NCBI GenBank assembly: GCA_963760125.1
Contig: CAVXBV010000014.1
Coordinates: forward strand, 62,001 to 126,000
Length of the DNA: 64,000 bases
DNA from: RYN-111 sp963760125
GTDB taxonomy: Bacteria; Actinomycetota; Actinomycetes; Mycobacteriales; SCTD01
Direction of reading: 5' to 3'
Shown: positions 33,592-43,103 of the stretch, one piece after another
Layout of the letters: each line of letters opens with the position of its first letter
How positions within the stretch are numbered: the first letter of the stretch is position 1
Made by a program: the position numbers and the translations under genes
Notes under the pieces: generated by a model
Told to the model about the DNA's origin: nothing
The model's database searches: none
The model's input: only the letters and a program-made list of their open reading frames with translations

Positions 33592-34820
33592 GCGAGCTTC
33601 TCCAGAAGTTCAGAAAGGGGAACGGCCTCTTGCGAGCCGTCGCTGAGGTCCTTGACTTGCGCCACACCGGCCTCGAGATCTCGGTCGCCGACGACGACGG
33701 CCCAGCGCGCGCCGGAGCGGTCCGCGGCCTTCATCGCGCCCTTGAGCCCGCGTTCGCCGAACACCATGTCCGTGGCGACGCCGGCTGCGCGCAGCTCGTT
33801 GACGGTGGTGAGCGCCCACGCCTTGGCCGTCGTGCCGAGGGGGACGACGAACACCGACAGGGCGTCGTCCGCCAGGGCGATGCCCTCGGCCGCGAGCGCG
33901 AGCAGGGTCCGCTCGATGCCGAGCGCCCACCCGATCCCGGGCAGCGGTGGGCCGCCGATCTCCTCCGAGAGCCCGTCGTAGCGGCCGCCCCCGCCGACGG
34001 CGGACTGCGCGCCGAGCCCGTCGTGGACGAACTCGAAGGTGGTCCGCATGTAGTAGTCGAGTCCCCGCACCAGGCGGGGCGCCGGCTCGAACGACACCCC
34101 GAGGGCGTGCAGCCCCTCGACCACGGACGCGTGGTGCGCCTCGCAGTCGACGCACAGGTGGTCGGAGATGAGGGGAGCGCCCTCGAGCTGCGCCTGGACC
34201 TCGGGCCGCTTGTCGTCCAGCACCCGTAACGGGTTGATCTCGGCGCGCGCGCGGGTCGCCTCGTCCAGGTCGAGTCCGGCGAGGAACTCCAACAGCAGCG
34301 TGCGGTACGCCGGGCGGCAGGCCGGGTCACCGAGCGAGGTGAGGAGCAGCCGCACGCCGGTCAGCCCCAGGCCGGTGAAGGCCTGCGCCGCCAGCGCCAC
34401 GACCTCGACGTCCAGGTCCGGGTCGGTGAGGCCGAGCGCCTCGATGCCGACCTGCTGGAACTGGCGGAACCGCCCGGCCTGCGGGCGCTCGGCACGGAAC
34501 ATCGGCCCGGCGTAGCGCAGCTTCACGGGCAGCTGCCCGTGCTGCAGGCCGTGCTGGACGGCGGCACGGACGACGCCGGCCGTCCCCTCGGGGCGCAGCG
34601 TCAGCGACCGGTTGCCGCGGTCGGTGAAGGTGAACATCTCCTTGCTGACCACGTCGGTCGACGCCCCCACGCCGCGCGCGAACAGGTCGGTGTCCTCGAA
34701 GACCGGCGCCTCGACGTACGCGTAACCCGCCTTGGAGGCGGGCGCGAGCAGACCGTCGCGGGCGGCGAGGAAACCGGAGCCGGGAAGGACGTCGTAGGTG
34801 CCCTTCGGGGACTGGAACAC
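33588..34820 (-). CDS. hisS: Histidyl-tRNA synthetase
   Basis: 410 residues. MFQSPKGTYDVLPG start, class II motif 2 LTLRPEGTAGVVRAAVQHGL, RYAGPMFRAERPQAGRFRQF, the histidine-specific peptides LVRGLDYYMRTTFEF and GGGGRYDGLSEEIGGPPLPG, and a C-terminal anticodon-binding domain. The GTG start directly follows the TAG of the metallo-beta-lactamase gene. The frame is intact. Confidence 0.97.
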   Translation of the reverse strand: MFQSPKGTYDVLPGSGFLAARDGLLAPASKAGYAYVEAPVFEDTDLFARGVGASTDVVSKEMFTFTDRGNRSLTLRPEGTAGVVRAAVQHGLQHGQLPVKLRYAGPMFRAERPQAGRFRQFQQVGIEALGLTDPDLDVEVVALAAQAFTGLGLTGVRLLLTSLGDPACRPAYRTLLLEFLAGLDLDEATRARAEINPLRVLDDKRPEVQAQLEGAPLISDHLCVDCEAHHASVVEGLHALGVSFEPAPRLVRGLDYYMRTTFEFVHDGLGAQSAVGGGGRYDGLSEEIGGPPLPGIGWALGIERTLLALAAEGIALADDALSVFVVPLGTTAKAWALTTVNELRAAGVATDMVFGERGLKGAMKAADRSGARWAVVVGDRDLEAGVAQVKDLSDGSQEAVPLSELLEKLA

Positions 34821-35495
34821 CTACAGCCCCCGCGAGGGCGGCGGAGGCGCGAGGTCCTGCAGGAACGGGTTGGTACGACGCTCGCGGCCGATCGTGGTCG
34901 ACGGGCCGTGCCCGGTGTGCACGACGATGTCGTCGCCGCGCGGCAGCACGACGCGCGCGAGCGAGTCCTGCATCTGCTCCCACGAGCCACCAGGCAGGTC
35001 GGTGCGACCGATCGACCCGGCGAACAGCACGTCTCCGCTGAACAGGGTCTGCTCGGACTCGAAGACGACCGACCCGGGCGTGTGACCCGGCGCGAAGTCG
35101 ACGGTGAACGTCATCCCGGCCAGCTCCAGCGGGGCGCTGGGGTCGAGCAGCGCGACGTCCGACGGCTCGGTCCACTCCAGGCGCCCGCCGAACAGCGTGC
35201 GCGACTCCGGCGACAGGCCCTTCATGGGGTCCGCGAGCAGCTCGCGGTCCGCCGGGTGGATCCATGCCGGAATGCCTCGTGCCCCGCAGACCGGCGTGAC
35301 CGAGAAGGTGTGGTCCAGGTGCCCGTGGGTGAGCAGCACGGCGACCGGCTGCAGCTTGTGCTGGCGCAGCACCTCATCGAGCTGGTCCTCCACCCCGATG
35401 CCGGGGTCGATGACGATGCACTGCTCGCCCTCCGCGGGCGCGACGACCCAGCAGTTGGTGTCGAAGGCAGCAGCTGGGAACCCGCGGACGAACAC
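34821..35495 (-). CDS. MBL-fold metallo-hydrolase (glyoxalase II-like)
   Basis: 224 residues with the metal-binding motif LLTHGHLDHTF (HxHxDH), PGHTPGSVVFESEQTLFSGD and a terminal HTGHG histidine, the classic set for the glyoxalase II/rhodanese-associated family. It sits directly upstream of hisS, a conserved actinobacterial arrangement. The substrate is not defined. It is transcribed divergently from the cyclophilin gene; 35496-35642 is the shared promoter region. Confidence 0.9.
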   Translation of the reverse strand: MFVRGFPAAAFDTNCWVVAPAEGEQCIVIDPGIGVEDQLDEVLRQHKLQPVAVLLTHGHLDHTFSVTPVCGARGIPAWIHPADRELLADPMKGLSPESRTLFGGRLEWTEPSDVALLDPSAPLELAGMTFTVDFAPGHTPGSVVFESEQTLFSGDVLFAGSIGRTDLPGGSWEQMQDSLARVVLPRGDDIVVHTGHGPSTTIGRERRTNPFLQDLAPPPPSRGL

Positions 35496-35642
35496 GGTCG
35501 GGGTACTCCTCAGGGCAGGTGGCTCGGGACAGGCTGGTGCTCGACCCTACCGGCGGGCTCCCACCCGCCACGACCGCGATTCCCTAGACTTGCCCTGATC
35601 CCCGTTCACCTGAAGCACCGTGTCGATCTTTGGAGGACCCGC

Positions 35643-36431
35643 GTGGCCAGCAGCAAGCGCGAGCGTGAGCTCGCCCGGATGCGCGCTGAGCGGCAGGCAG
35701 CCCGCAGGGCTGAGGCCGCGGCGCGTCGCAAGGCGCGCCAGCGCACCCTGGCCATGGCCGGTGCGGTGCTCGCCGTGCTGGCGATCGTCGGCGCCGTCGT
35801 GCTCGTCTCCAACGGCGACGACGACAAGAGCACGGTCGCTGCCGCGCCCAGCGCGTCCACCGCCCCTGCAGGTGGGGCCACCTGCACGTACGACGACGCG
35901 GGCGACTCCTCCAAGAAGATCGCCGGCAAGCCGCCGACGACCGGCGTCGTCGACACCGGCACGGTCGTCGCCGCGATCGCGACCAACCAGGGCCCGATCG
36001 AGCTCACCCTCAACAGCGCCAAGGCGCCCTGCACGGTGAACAGCTTCACCTACCTCACCGGGCAGAAGTACTTCGACGGCATCACCTGCCACCGACTGAC
36101 CACCTCGGGCATCTTCGTGCTCCAGTGCGGCGACCCGACCGGCAGCGGCAGCGGCGGCCCGGGCTACCGCTTCCCCGACGAGAACCTCACCGGCGCGACG
36201 TACCCCCGCGGCACGGTCGCGATGGCCAACGCCGGCGCAGGGACCAACGGCAGCCAGTTCTTCCTCGTCTACAAGGACACCCAGCTGCCCCCGAGCTACA
36301 CGCCCTTCGGCACCATCACCAAGGGCCTCGAGCTGCTCGACAAGGTCGCCGCGGCCGGTGTCGACAGCCCGACCGGCGACGGCAAGCCGAAGTCCCCCGT
36401 CACGTTCAAGACGGTCACCCTCGCCGGCTGA
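35643..36431 (+). CDS. Membrane-anchored cyclophilin-type peptidyl-prolyl isomerase
   Basis: A GTG start at 35643 with GGAGG eight bases upstream. A highly charged cytoplasmic N-terminus (ASSKRERELARMRAERQAAR) precedes one membrane helix (MAGAVLAVLAIVGAVVLVSN), a short linker, and a cyclophilin domain (CTVNSFTYLTGQKYFDGITC, HRLT, AGAGTNGSQFFLVYKDTQLP, PSYTPFGTITKGLELLDKVA). It probably folds exported proteins on the outer face of the membrane. 262 residues. Confidence 0.94.
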   Translation: MASSKRERELARMRAERQAARRAEAAARRKARQRTLAMAGAVLAVLAIVGAVVLVSNGDDDKSTVAAAPSASTAPAGGATCTYDDAGDSSKKIAGKPPTTGVVDTGTVVAAIATNQGPIELTLNSAKAPCTVNSFTYLTGQKYFDGITCHRLTTSGIFVLQCGDPTGSGSGGPGYRFPDENLTGATYPRGTVAMANAGAGTNGSQFFLVYKDTQLPPSYTPFGTITKGLELLDKVAAAGVDSPTGDGKPKSPVTFKTVTLAG

Positions 36432-36442
36432 CCCTGGCGCGA

Positions 36443-36480
36443 CGAGAGGCCGGTGTCCCCTTCGGGGCACCGGCCTCTCG
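36443..36480. terminator. Bidirectional terminator between cyclophilin and DUF805 genes
   Basis: CGAGAGGCCGGTG and CACCGGCCTCTCG pair perfectly around an inner CCCC-TTC-GGGG stem, with one T bulge, giving 17 base pairs between two convergent genes. Confidence 0.88.
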
Positions 36481-36491
36481 CGTCGGTCAGG

Positions 36492-36884
36492 TCAGGTCGT
36501 GGGGGGCGGACCGTAGCCGGGGACCCCGCCCATGGCGTCGCCGAAGCCGCCCTCCTCCTTCGGGTTCGGGCCGTGGCTGTTGGCGCCGGGCTTGCTGTCC
36601 TGGGCGTACCAGAACAGGAGCACCACGATGCCGATGATGGTGAGGACGATCAGCTGCCACCAGCCGGACCGGCCGGTGTCGTGCAGCCGCCGGGCGCCGA
36701 CCGCGAGGTTGGGGACGATCACCGCGAGGCTGAACAGCAGGCCGATGTTGGACTGCGCGATGTTGAGCGTGATCCCGATGACCTCGACGGCGAGCACCCA
36801 CCACCAGAACTCTGAGCGGCGGGCCCGTCCGGTGAAGTCGGCGTACTTGTTCAGGACGGTCTTGATCGATGTGGCGAAGTCCAC
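36492..36884 (-). CDS. DUF805 family membrane protein
   Basis: 130 residues. FTGRARRSEFWWWVLAVEV, a hydrophobic segment, then the DUF805 signature AVGARRLHDTGRSGWWQLIV, IIGIVVLLFWYAQDSKPG and a Gly/Pro-rich tail. Three to four membrane helices are expected. Function is unknown. Bases 36885-36957 up to the relA stop hold nothing recognisable. Confidence 0.92.
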   Translation of the reverse strand: MDFATSIKTVLNKYADFTGRARRSEFWWWVLAVEVIGITLNIAQSNIGLLFSLAVIVPNLAVGARRLHDTGRSGWWQLIVLTIIGIVVLLFWYAQDSKPGANSHGPNPKEEGGFGDAMGGVPGYGPPPTT

Positions 36885-36957
36885 GCCTACCCCCAGGGTC
36901 GTCGGCCACCCGCGGTGACCGTGCCGACAGCATGGCGCATCCGGGCCCGGCGAGCGG

Positions 36958-39399
36958 TCAGGCGGTGACGCGGTAGGCGTCGTACACGCCCTCGACGGAC
37001 CGGACCTGGGCGAGCAGGTGACCCAGGTGCTTGGGATCGCCCATCTCGAAGGAGAAGCGCGACACCGCGACCCGGTCCCGGGTCGTCGTGACCGACGCGG
37101 ACAGGATGCTCACGTGCGCGTCCGACAGCACCCGGGTCACGTCGGAGAGCAGGCGGGTGCGGTCGAGCGCCTCCACCTGGATGTTGACGAGGAACATCGA
37201 TCCCTGGGTGGGCGCCCACTCGACCTCGACCAGTCGCTCCGGCTCAGACAGGATCTGCCCGGCGTTGGTGCAGTCGCGCCGGTGCACCGACACGCCCCGA
37301 CCGCGGGTCACGAAGCCGACGATGTCGTCACCGGGGACGGGGGTGCAGCAGCGCGCCAGCTTGACCCAGATGTCGTCGACGTCGCGGACCACGACCCCGG
37401 GGTCGCCCTGCGTCCGGGCCCGCGGCGCGCGGGTGGGGGCGGCGGTCTCGGCGAGGTCCTCGACCGCGCCCTCGGCGCCGCCCAGGGCGGCCATGACCCG
37501 CTGGACGACGTGCTGGGCCGAGACGCGGCCCTCGCCGACCTCGACGTACAGCGCGGTGACGTCGGCCAGGTGGAGCTCCTTGGCCAGGTTGGGCAGCGCC
37601 TCCCCGCCGAGGATCCGCTGCAGCGGCAGGCCGCTCTTGCGCATGGCCCGGCTGATGAGGTCCTTGCCGCTCTCGACGGCGTCCTCGCGGCGCTCCTTGG
37701 CGAACCACTGCTTGATCTTGTTGCGGGCCCGCGGGCTCTTGACGAACTGAAGCCAGTCCTGCGACGGGTGCGCCGACTCGGCCTTGGAGGTGAACACCTC
37801 GACGACGTCCCCGTTGTCGAGGGTCGACTCCAGCGGGACCAGCCGGCCGTTGACCCGCGCGCCGATGCAGCGGTGGCCGACCTCGGTGTGGACGGAGTAG
37901 GCGAAGTCCACCGGCGTGGAGCTCGCGGGCAGGGCCATGACGTCGCCCTTGGGCGTGAACACGAAGACCTCGGCGCTGTGCAGGTCGAAGCGCAGCGAGT
38001 CCAGGAAGTCGCCGGGGTCGGCGGCCTCCTTCTGCCAGTCGAGCAGCTGGCGCAGCCACGCCATGTCGTCGCCCTTGACGGGGGCGGCCGTTCCTGGCGC
38101 GGCGCCCTCCTTGTACTTCCAGTGGGCGGCGATGCCGTACTCCGCGCGCTTGTGCATGTCGACGGTGCGGATCTGCAGCTCGACGGGCTTGCCCTCGGGC
38201 CCGATCACCGAGGTGTGCAGCGACTGGTACATGTTGAACTTGGGCATCGCGATGTAGTCCTTGAACCGCCCGGGGACGGGAGACCAGATCGCGTGGATGG
38301 TGCCGAGCGCGGCGTAGCAGTCGCGCAGGTCCTCGACGAGCACCCGGATGCCGACCAGGTCGTAGATGTCGGTGAAGTCACGACCCCGCACGATCATCTT
38401 CTGGTAGATCGAGTAGTAGTGCTTGGGCCGCCCGGTGACCGTCGCCTGGATCTTCGCGGCCTTCAGGTCGGCGGTGACCTTCTGGACGATCTGCGCGAGC
38501 TGGGTGTCCCTGGACGGCGCGCGTTCGGCGACCAGCCGGACGATCTCGTCGTACCTCTTCGGGTAGAGGGTCGCGAAGGCGAGGTCCTCGAGCTCCCACT
38601 TGATGGTGTTCATGCCGAGCCGGTGGGCCAGCGGCGCGAAGATCTCCAGCGTCGTGTTGGCGATGCGCTCCTGCTTCTCCTGGCGGAGGTACCGCAGGGT
38701 CCGCATGTTGTGCAGCCGGTCGGCGAGCTTGATGACCAGCACCCGCGGGTCGCGGGCCATGGCGACGACCATCTTGCGGATCGTCTCGGCCTCGGCGTGC
38801 TCGCCGTAGGTGATCTTGTCGAGCTTGGTCACGCCGTCGACGAGCTGGGCCACGTCCTCGCCGAACTCCGCCCGGACGTCGTCCAGGGTGTACGGCGTGT
38901 CTTCGACCGTGTCGTGCAGCAGGGCCGCCACCAGGGTGGTCGTGTCCATGCCCAGCTCGGCCAAGATGGTGGTCACCGCGAGCGGGTGGGTGATGTAGAG
39001 GTCCCCGGAGCGGCGTGTCTGCTCGCCGTGCATCGTCTCGGCGATCTCGTACGCCCGGACGATCAACCGGGTGTCGGCCTTGGGGTGGCTGGTGCGCACG
39101 GTCCGCAGCAGCGGCTCGAGCACCGGCGGGGTGCTGCCCGGTTTCGTCGGTGAGGTCAGCCTGGCCAGGCGCGCACGGACCCGACGTCCGGACGGCGGGC
39201 CGGTACCACTGGTGGTCCCGACGTCGGTCGCGACCCGGTCGTGGTCGTCGAGGTCGCGGGTGCCACGCAGTGCCGGCTCGGGTTCCGGCGCGGGACCGGT
39301 GGTGATGGCCTCCGGGTTCGGCGCAGGCAGCGCATCGGGCGTGGGCGTCCCAGCGGCCTGCTCGGCGAGAGCAGGCGGCACGGGTGCGTCCGGCGCCAA
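36958..39399 (-). CDS. relA: Bifunctional (p)ppGpp synthetase/hydrolase
   Basis: Makes and degrades the alarmone (p)ppGpp. After a disordered Pro-rich N-terminus of about 90 residues come the HD hydrolase domain (YITHPLAVTTILAELGMD, ALLHDTVEDT, VLVIKLADRLHNMRTLRYLR), the synthetase domain (GRPKHYYSIYQKM, YDLVGIRVLVEDLRDCYAAL) and the RFKD motif typical of bifunctional enzymes. Next are the LQIRTVDMHKRAEYGIAAHW loop, the TGS domain (VFVFTPKGDVMALPASSTPV) and a C-terminal ACT domain. I choose TTG 39399, preceded by AAGGAGA, because the frame upstream is unlike the family. 813 residues. It lies in the secDF-apt-relA order. Confidence 0.95.
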   Translation of the reverse strand: MAPDAPVPPALAEQAAGTPTPDALPAPNPEAITTGPAPEPEPALRGTRDLDDHDRVATDVGTTSGTGPPSGRRVRARLARLTSPTKPGSTPPVLEPLLRTVRTSHPKADTRLIVRAYEIAETMHGEQTRRSGDLYITHPLAVTTILAELGMDTTTLVAALLHDTVEDTPYTLDDVRAEFGEDVAQLVDGVTKLDKITYGEHAEAETIRKMVVAMARDPRVLVIKLADRLHNMRTLRYLRQEKQERIANTTLEIFAPLAHRLGMNTIKWELEDLAFATLYPKRYDEIVRLVAERAPSRDTQLAQIVQKVTADLKAAKIQATVTGRPKHYYSIYQKMIVRGRDFTDIYDLVGIRVLVEDLRDCYAALGTIHAIWSPVPGRFKDYIAMPKFNMYQSLHTSVIGPEGKPVELQIRTVDMHKRAEYGIAAHWKYKEGAAPGTAAPVKGDDMAWLRQLLDWQKEAADPGDFLDSLRFDLHSAEVFVFTPKGDVMALPASSTPVDFAYSVHTEVGHRCIGARVNGRLVPLESTLDNGDVVEVFTSKAESAHPSQDWLQFVKSPRARNKIKQWFAKERREDAVESGKDLISRAMRKSGLPLQRILGGEALPNLAKELHLADVTALYVEVGEGRVSAQHVVQRVMAALGGAEGAVEDLAETAAPTRAPRARTQGDPGVVVRDVDDIWVKLARCCTPVPGDDIVGFVTRGRGVSVHRRDCTNAGQILSEPERLVEVEWAPTQGSMFLVNIQVEALDRTRLLSDVTRVLSDAHVSILSASVTTTRDRVAVSRFSFEMGDPKHLGHLLAQVRSVEGVYDAYRVTA

Positions 39400-39470
39400 G
39401 GGGTCTCCTTGTTCTGGGTCCAAGTCCCTGAGTCTAGGGAACGCCCTCGGACGCGGCGGGCCGTCCCCGG

Positions 39471-39995
39471 TCAGACGGCGAGCACGGCCTCGACAGCGAG
39501 GCCCCCGAGAGGCTCCCGACCCGACAGGAAGGTCAGCTCGAACAGCACGCCGAGGCCCAGCACCGTGGCGCCGCACAGCTCGGCGAGGTGGGCGGTCGCG
39601 GCGGCCGTGCCCCCGGTGGCGAGCACGTCGTCGATGAGCAGCACCCGATCGCCTTCGTGCAGGCCGTCGCGGTGCAGCTCGAGAGTCGCGGAGCCGTACT
39701 CGAGGTCGTAGGAGCGCTCGTGCACCTCACGCGGCAGCTTGCCGGGCTTGCGGACGGGGACGACCCCCGCGCCGAGCGCGAGCGCGACGGGCGTGGCGAG
39801 CAGGAAGCCACGAGCCTCCATGCCGATCACCTTGGTGACGCCCTGGTCGTGCCACGGCTCGGCCAGCAGGGCGATGACCGACCGGAGGGCGTCGGGGTCG
39901 GCCAGCAGCGGCGTGATGTCCTTGAAGACGACCCCAGGCTTCGGGTAGTCGGGGACGTCCTGGATCAGCGCCGCCAGAGCGGTCCGGTCGAGCAC
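39471..39995 (-). CDS. apt: Adenine phosphoribosyltransferase
   Basis: Salvages adenine to AMP. IQDVPDYPKPGVVFKDITPL opens the family signature, followed by VIGMEARGFLLATPVALALG, VPVRKPGKLP and the PRPP-binding motif VLLIDDVLATGGTAAATAHL. The GTG start at 39995 lies six bases after the secF stop. 174 residues. It sits between secF and relA as in most actinobacteria. Confidence 0.95.
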   Translation of the reverse strand: MLDRTALAALIQDVPDYPKPGVVFKDITPLLADPDALRSVIALLAEPWHDQGVTKVIGMEARGFLLATPVALALGAGVVPVRKPGKLPREVHERSYDLEYGSATLELHRDGLHEGDRVLLIDDVLATGGTAAATAHLAELCGATVLGLGVLFELTFLSGREPLGGLAVEAVLAV

Positions 39996-40000
39996 GCGGG

Positions 40001-41231
40001 TCAGCGGCGCTTGCGCTTGCCGGACTTGCCGGCGGGGCGGCTTCCCTTGGGCTTCTTGCGTCCCGGCTGGCCCCCCGGGCTGCGGGTCGCGGTCGGCGTC
40101 GCCGTCGGGGCAGCAGCGGAGGTGCCCCCGACCTGGGCCGCGGCCAGCAGGCGCAGGGGCGGAGTAGGTCGAGCGCTGGCTCAGCCGGACAGGAGCGCTG
40201 TCGCCCTTCTCCCGCCGGTCGATGACGCGCTGATGCAGCTTCTGGAAGCGCGGCTCGCGCTCCTTGAGGTCAGCCAGCAGGGGCGTCGCGAGGAACAGGC
40301 TGGAGTAGGCCCCCGAGGCCAGACCGACGAACAGGGCCAGCGACAGGTCCTTGAGGGTGCCGGCGCCGAGCAGCAGCGCGCCGACGAACAGCAGCCCCGA
40401 GACCGGCAGCAGCGCGATCATCGAGGTGTTGATCGAGCGCATGAAGGTCTGGTTCACAGCGAGCTCGGCAGCCTCGGAGTAGGTCTGGCTGCTCTGCTTC
40501 TCCAGGCCGCGGGTGTTCTCCTCGACCTTGTCGAACACCACGATGGTGTCGTAGAGGGAGTACCCGAGGACCGTCAGCAGCGCGATGACGGTGGACGGCG
40601 TCACGACGAAATAGGTCAGGGAGTAGATGCCCGCCGCCAGGATCAGGTCGTGGATCAGGGCGATGATCGCGGCCACGGCCATCTTGGGCTCGAACCTGAT
40701 CGAGATGTAGATGATGACGGCGATGAGGAACACCACGAGCCCCTGAAGGGCCTTCTTGGTGACCTGCTTGCCCCACGAGGCGCCGACCGACTTGGTGTCG
40801 ATCGACTCCACGTCGACGCCGTACTGCTTGGCCAGCGCGTCGCCCACGCGGCGGCTCTCGTCCAACGTCAGCGGCGCGGTCTCCAGCCGAAGGCGCGTCT
40901 CCCCGGTCGAGGTCTTGAGGGTCTGCACGATCGGCTCCCCGACGCCGAGCCCCTCCACGAACGCGCGGGCCCCGGCGACGTCGACCTGCGTGCTCGCCGG
41001 CGGGGTGACGGTGAAGATGTTGCCGCCCTTGAACTCCACGCCCAGGTTGAAGCCGCGGAAGATCATGCTGCTCAGGGCGATCATCACCAGCACCACGGAG
41101 GCCACGTAGAACTTCTTGCGGGCCTGGATGAGCGGGAACGTCGTCTCACCGTGGTAGAGCCGATGGACGAGCCCGTGGCGCTTCACGGGCACGTCCGGAG
41201 CATCGGGGGTGTGGTCCGCGGTCGTCGTCAT
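40001..41231 (-). CDS. secF: Protein-export membrane protein SecF (one frame change)
   Basis: Subunit of the SecDF complex that uses proton motive force to help protein export. First membrane helix after FPLIQARKKFYVASVVLVMI, then the periplasmic FKGGNIFTVTPPASTQVDVA loop, and the helical bundle (YISIRFEPKMAVAAIIALIH, LTVLGYSLYDTIVVFDKVEE with the conserved GYS-DTIVVFD, SINTSMIALLPVSGLLFVGA). An indel near 40157 shifts the frame in the extended Lys/Arg/Pro-rich tail, which ends GKRKRR. The ATG at 41231 follows the secD stop closely. Confidence 0.95.
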
Positions 41232-41232
41232 G

Positions 41233-42990
41233 TCAGGCCTCCTGCGGCGACACTGCGCCAGTGGTGGGAGCGCTCTTGGCCAGGGCTCGACGGGTGCCGC
41301 CTGAGGACGGCTCGCCGCCGTCCGGGCCGAAGAAGCCGGTCCAGCGGCTCTGGGAGAACCAGCGGTACCGCGAGAGGAAAGAGATCAGCGGTCGGGTGAA
41401 CAGGAACACGACGGCGACGTCGAGCAGCGTGGACAGGCCGAGGGTGAAGGCGAACCCGCGGACGCCACCGACGCTCACGACGTACAGGATGACGGCGGCG
41501 AGGAACGAGACCGTGTCGGCCGACAAGATGGTGCGCCGGGCTCGGACCCAGGCGCGGTCAACGGCGGACCGAGGGGTGCGACCCTCCTTGATCTCGTCCT
41601 TGAGGCGCTCGAAGTAGACGACGAAGGAGTCGGCGGTGATGCCGACGGCCACGATGAAGCCGGCGATGCCGGCGAGGCTCACCGCGAAGCCGAGCTGCTG
41701 CCCGAGCACGCAGATGGAGCCGTAGACCAGGCCGGCCGACACCAGCAGCGAGGCGATCGTGACGAAGCCCAGCGCGCGGTAGTACAGCAGGGAGTACAGG
41801 ACGACCGCGATGAGCCCGAGGCCACCGGCGAGCAGGCCGGAGCGGAGCTGGTCGTCGCCGAGACTGGCGCTCACGACCTCCGCGTCCCCGGCCTCGAAGG
41901 ACAGCGGGAGCGCCCCGAACTTGAGGTTGTTGGCGAGCTCCTGGCCCTCCTTGCGGGTGAAGCCGCCGGTGATCTGCGCGTCGCCGTTGATGACGCCCTG
42001 GATGGTCGGTGAGCTGATGACCACGCCGTCGAGGACGATGGCGACGCGGTTGGTCGGGGGCGTCTGGTTGAACGCCTCCTCGGTCAGCTTGGTCCACCGG
42101 TCCTGACCACTGCCCTTGAACTGCAGGTTGACCTGGATGCCGACGCCGTTCTGGTCGGTCCCGACGCTGGCGCCCTTGACGTCCTTGCCCGCGACCTTGG
42201 CGACCGCGAGGTGGAACTTCTCGAGCCCGTTGCGGTCACAGGTGACGATCTCGACGTCCGGCAGGTCAGGCGCACCACCGGCGCGGACGGCAGGATCGGC
42301 GCAGTCGAGCGCGGCGAAGGCGGCAGCGGTGTAGGCGCACCCGCTCACGACCTGCGTGGCGCAGTCGACCGTGCCCCGGTCGGCGGCCGCGGGGGCGGCG
42401 CTCGGGGTCGCGCTGGGGGTCGCGCTGGGGGTGGCGCTGGGCGTCGGTGAGGGTGACGGCGCGGCCAGCAGGGCACCGGCCAGGGGCCGCTTGTTCGCGG
42501 TGGCCGTGGGCGCTGGGCTGGCGCCGGGTGAGGCGGTGGCGGGCGTCGGGGTCGCCGACTCGGTGCTGGTGGGGGTGGGGGCCACCGGCTGCAGCACGGG
42601 CGCGGTCTCGACGACCCGGCGGAACTGCAGCTGGGCTGCCTTCGTGACGGTCGCGATGCTCTCCCGGTTCCCCCCGGGGACCTGCACGACGATCTGGCTG
42701 CCCTCGATGACGACCTCGGCCTCGGAGACGCCGGCGCCGTTGACCCGCTGGCGGAGGATCTCGACAGCAGCCGAGAGCTGCTCGGCGTTCGGCTTCTTCC
42801 CGTCGGCGCTCTTGGGGGTCAGGATCACCTGCGCACCACCTTGCAGGTCCAGGCCCAGCTTGGGCTTGAGCCAGCCGTCGGCGCCGGCGAAGGCCACCGT
42901 CGCGTAGAGGATCGCGAAGATCATGAGCAGCGCGGCGAAGTACCTGCCGACGTGCAGCTGGCCTCGGGAGGTCTGGCCGGGACGTGCCAC
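41233..42990 (-). CDS. secD: Protein-export membrane protein SecD
   Basis: 585 residues. First helix (YFAALLMIFAILYATVAFAG), the conserved KLGLDLQGGAQVIL, periplasmic P1 region, then a long Pro/Thr/Ala/Ser insert (about residues 140-200) unusual in length. The second conserved part is IVLDGVVISSPTIQGVINGD, then the membrane bundle (YSLLYYRALGFVTIASLLVS, GITADSFVVYFERLKDEIKE). The GTG at 42990 has GGAGA nine bases upstream. No yajC gene lies between ruvB and secD. Confidence 0.96.
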   Translation of the reverse strand: MARPGQTSRGQLHVGRYFAALLMIFAILYATVAFAGADGWLKPKLGLDLQGGAQVILTPKSADGKKPNAEQLSAAVEILRQRVNGAGVSEAEVVIEGSQIVVQVPGGNRESIATVTKAAQLQFRRVVETAPVLQPVAPTPTSTESATPTPATASPGASPAPTATANKRPLAGALLAAPSPSPTPSATPSATPSATPSAAPAAADRGTVDCATQVVSGCAYTAAAFAALDCADPAVRAGGAPDLPDVEIVTCDRNGLEKFHLAVAKVAGKDVKGASVGTDQNGVGIQVNLQFKGSGQDRWTKLTEEAFNQTPPTNRVAIVLDGVVISSPTIQGVINGDAQITGGFTRKEGQELANNLKFGALPLSFEAGDAEVVSASLGDDQLRSGLLAGGLGLIAVVLYSLLYYRALGFVTIASLLVSAGLVYGSICVLGQQLGFAVSLAGIAGFIVAVGITADSFVVYFERLKDEIKEGRTPRSAVDRAWVRARRTILSADTVSFLAAVILYVVSVGGVRGFAFTLGLSTLLDVAVVFLFTRPLISFLSRYRWFSQSRWTGFFGPDGGEPSSGGTRRALAKSAPTTGAVSPQEA

Positions 42991-43012
42991 GAGGAGCGAT
43001 CTCCTGTCTCGT

Positions 43013-43031
43013 GCGGCCCCGGTGGGGCCGC
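43013..43031 (-). terminator. Hairpin in the ruvB-secD gap
   Basis: GCGGCCCC-GGT-GGGGCCGC, a perfect eight-base stem, lies in the 113-base gap after ruvB and before secD. It could end the ruvCAB transcript or lie in the secD leader. Confidence 0.5.
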
Positions 43032-43103
43032 GGGTGCGTGCCGAGGCGCGAGTCTACGCAGCGCGCACCTCGGTGAGCGCCTCCCACGCTGAGCGGACCG
43101 GGC

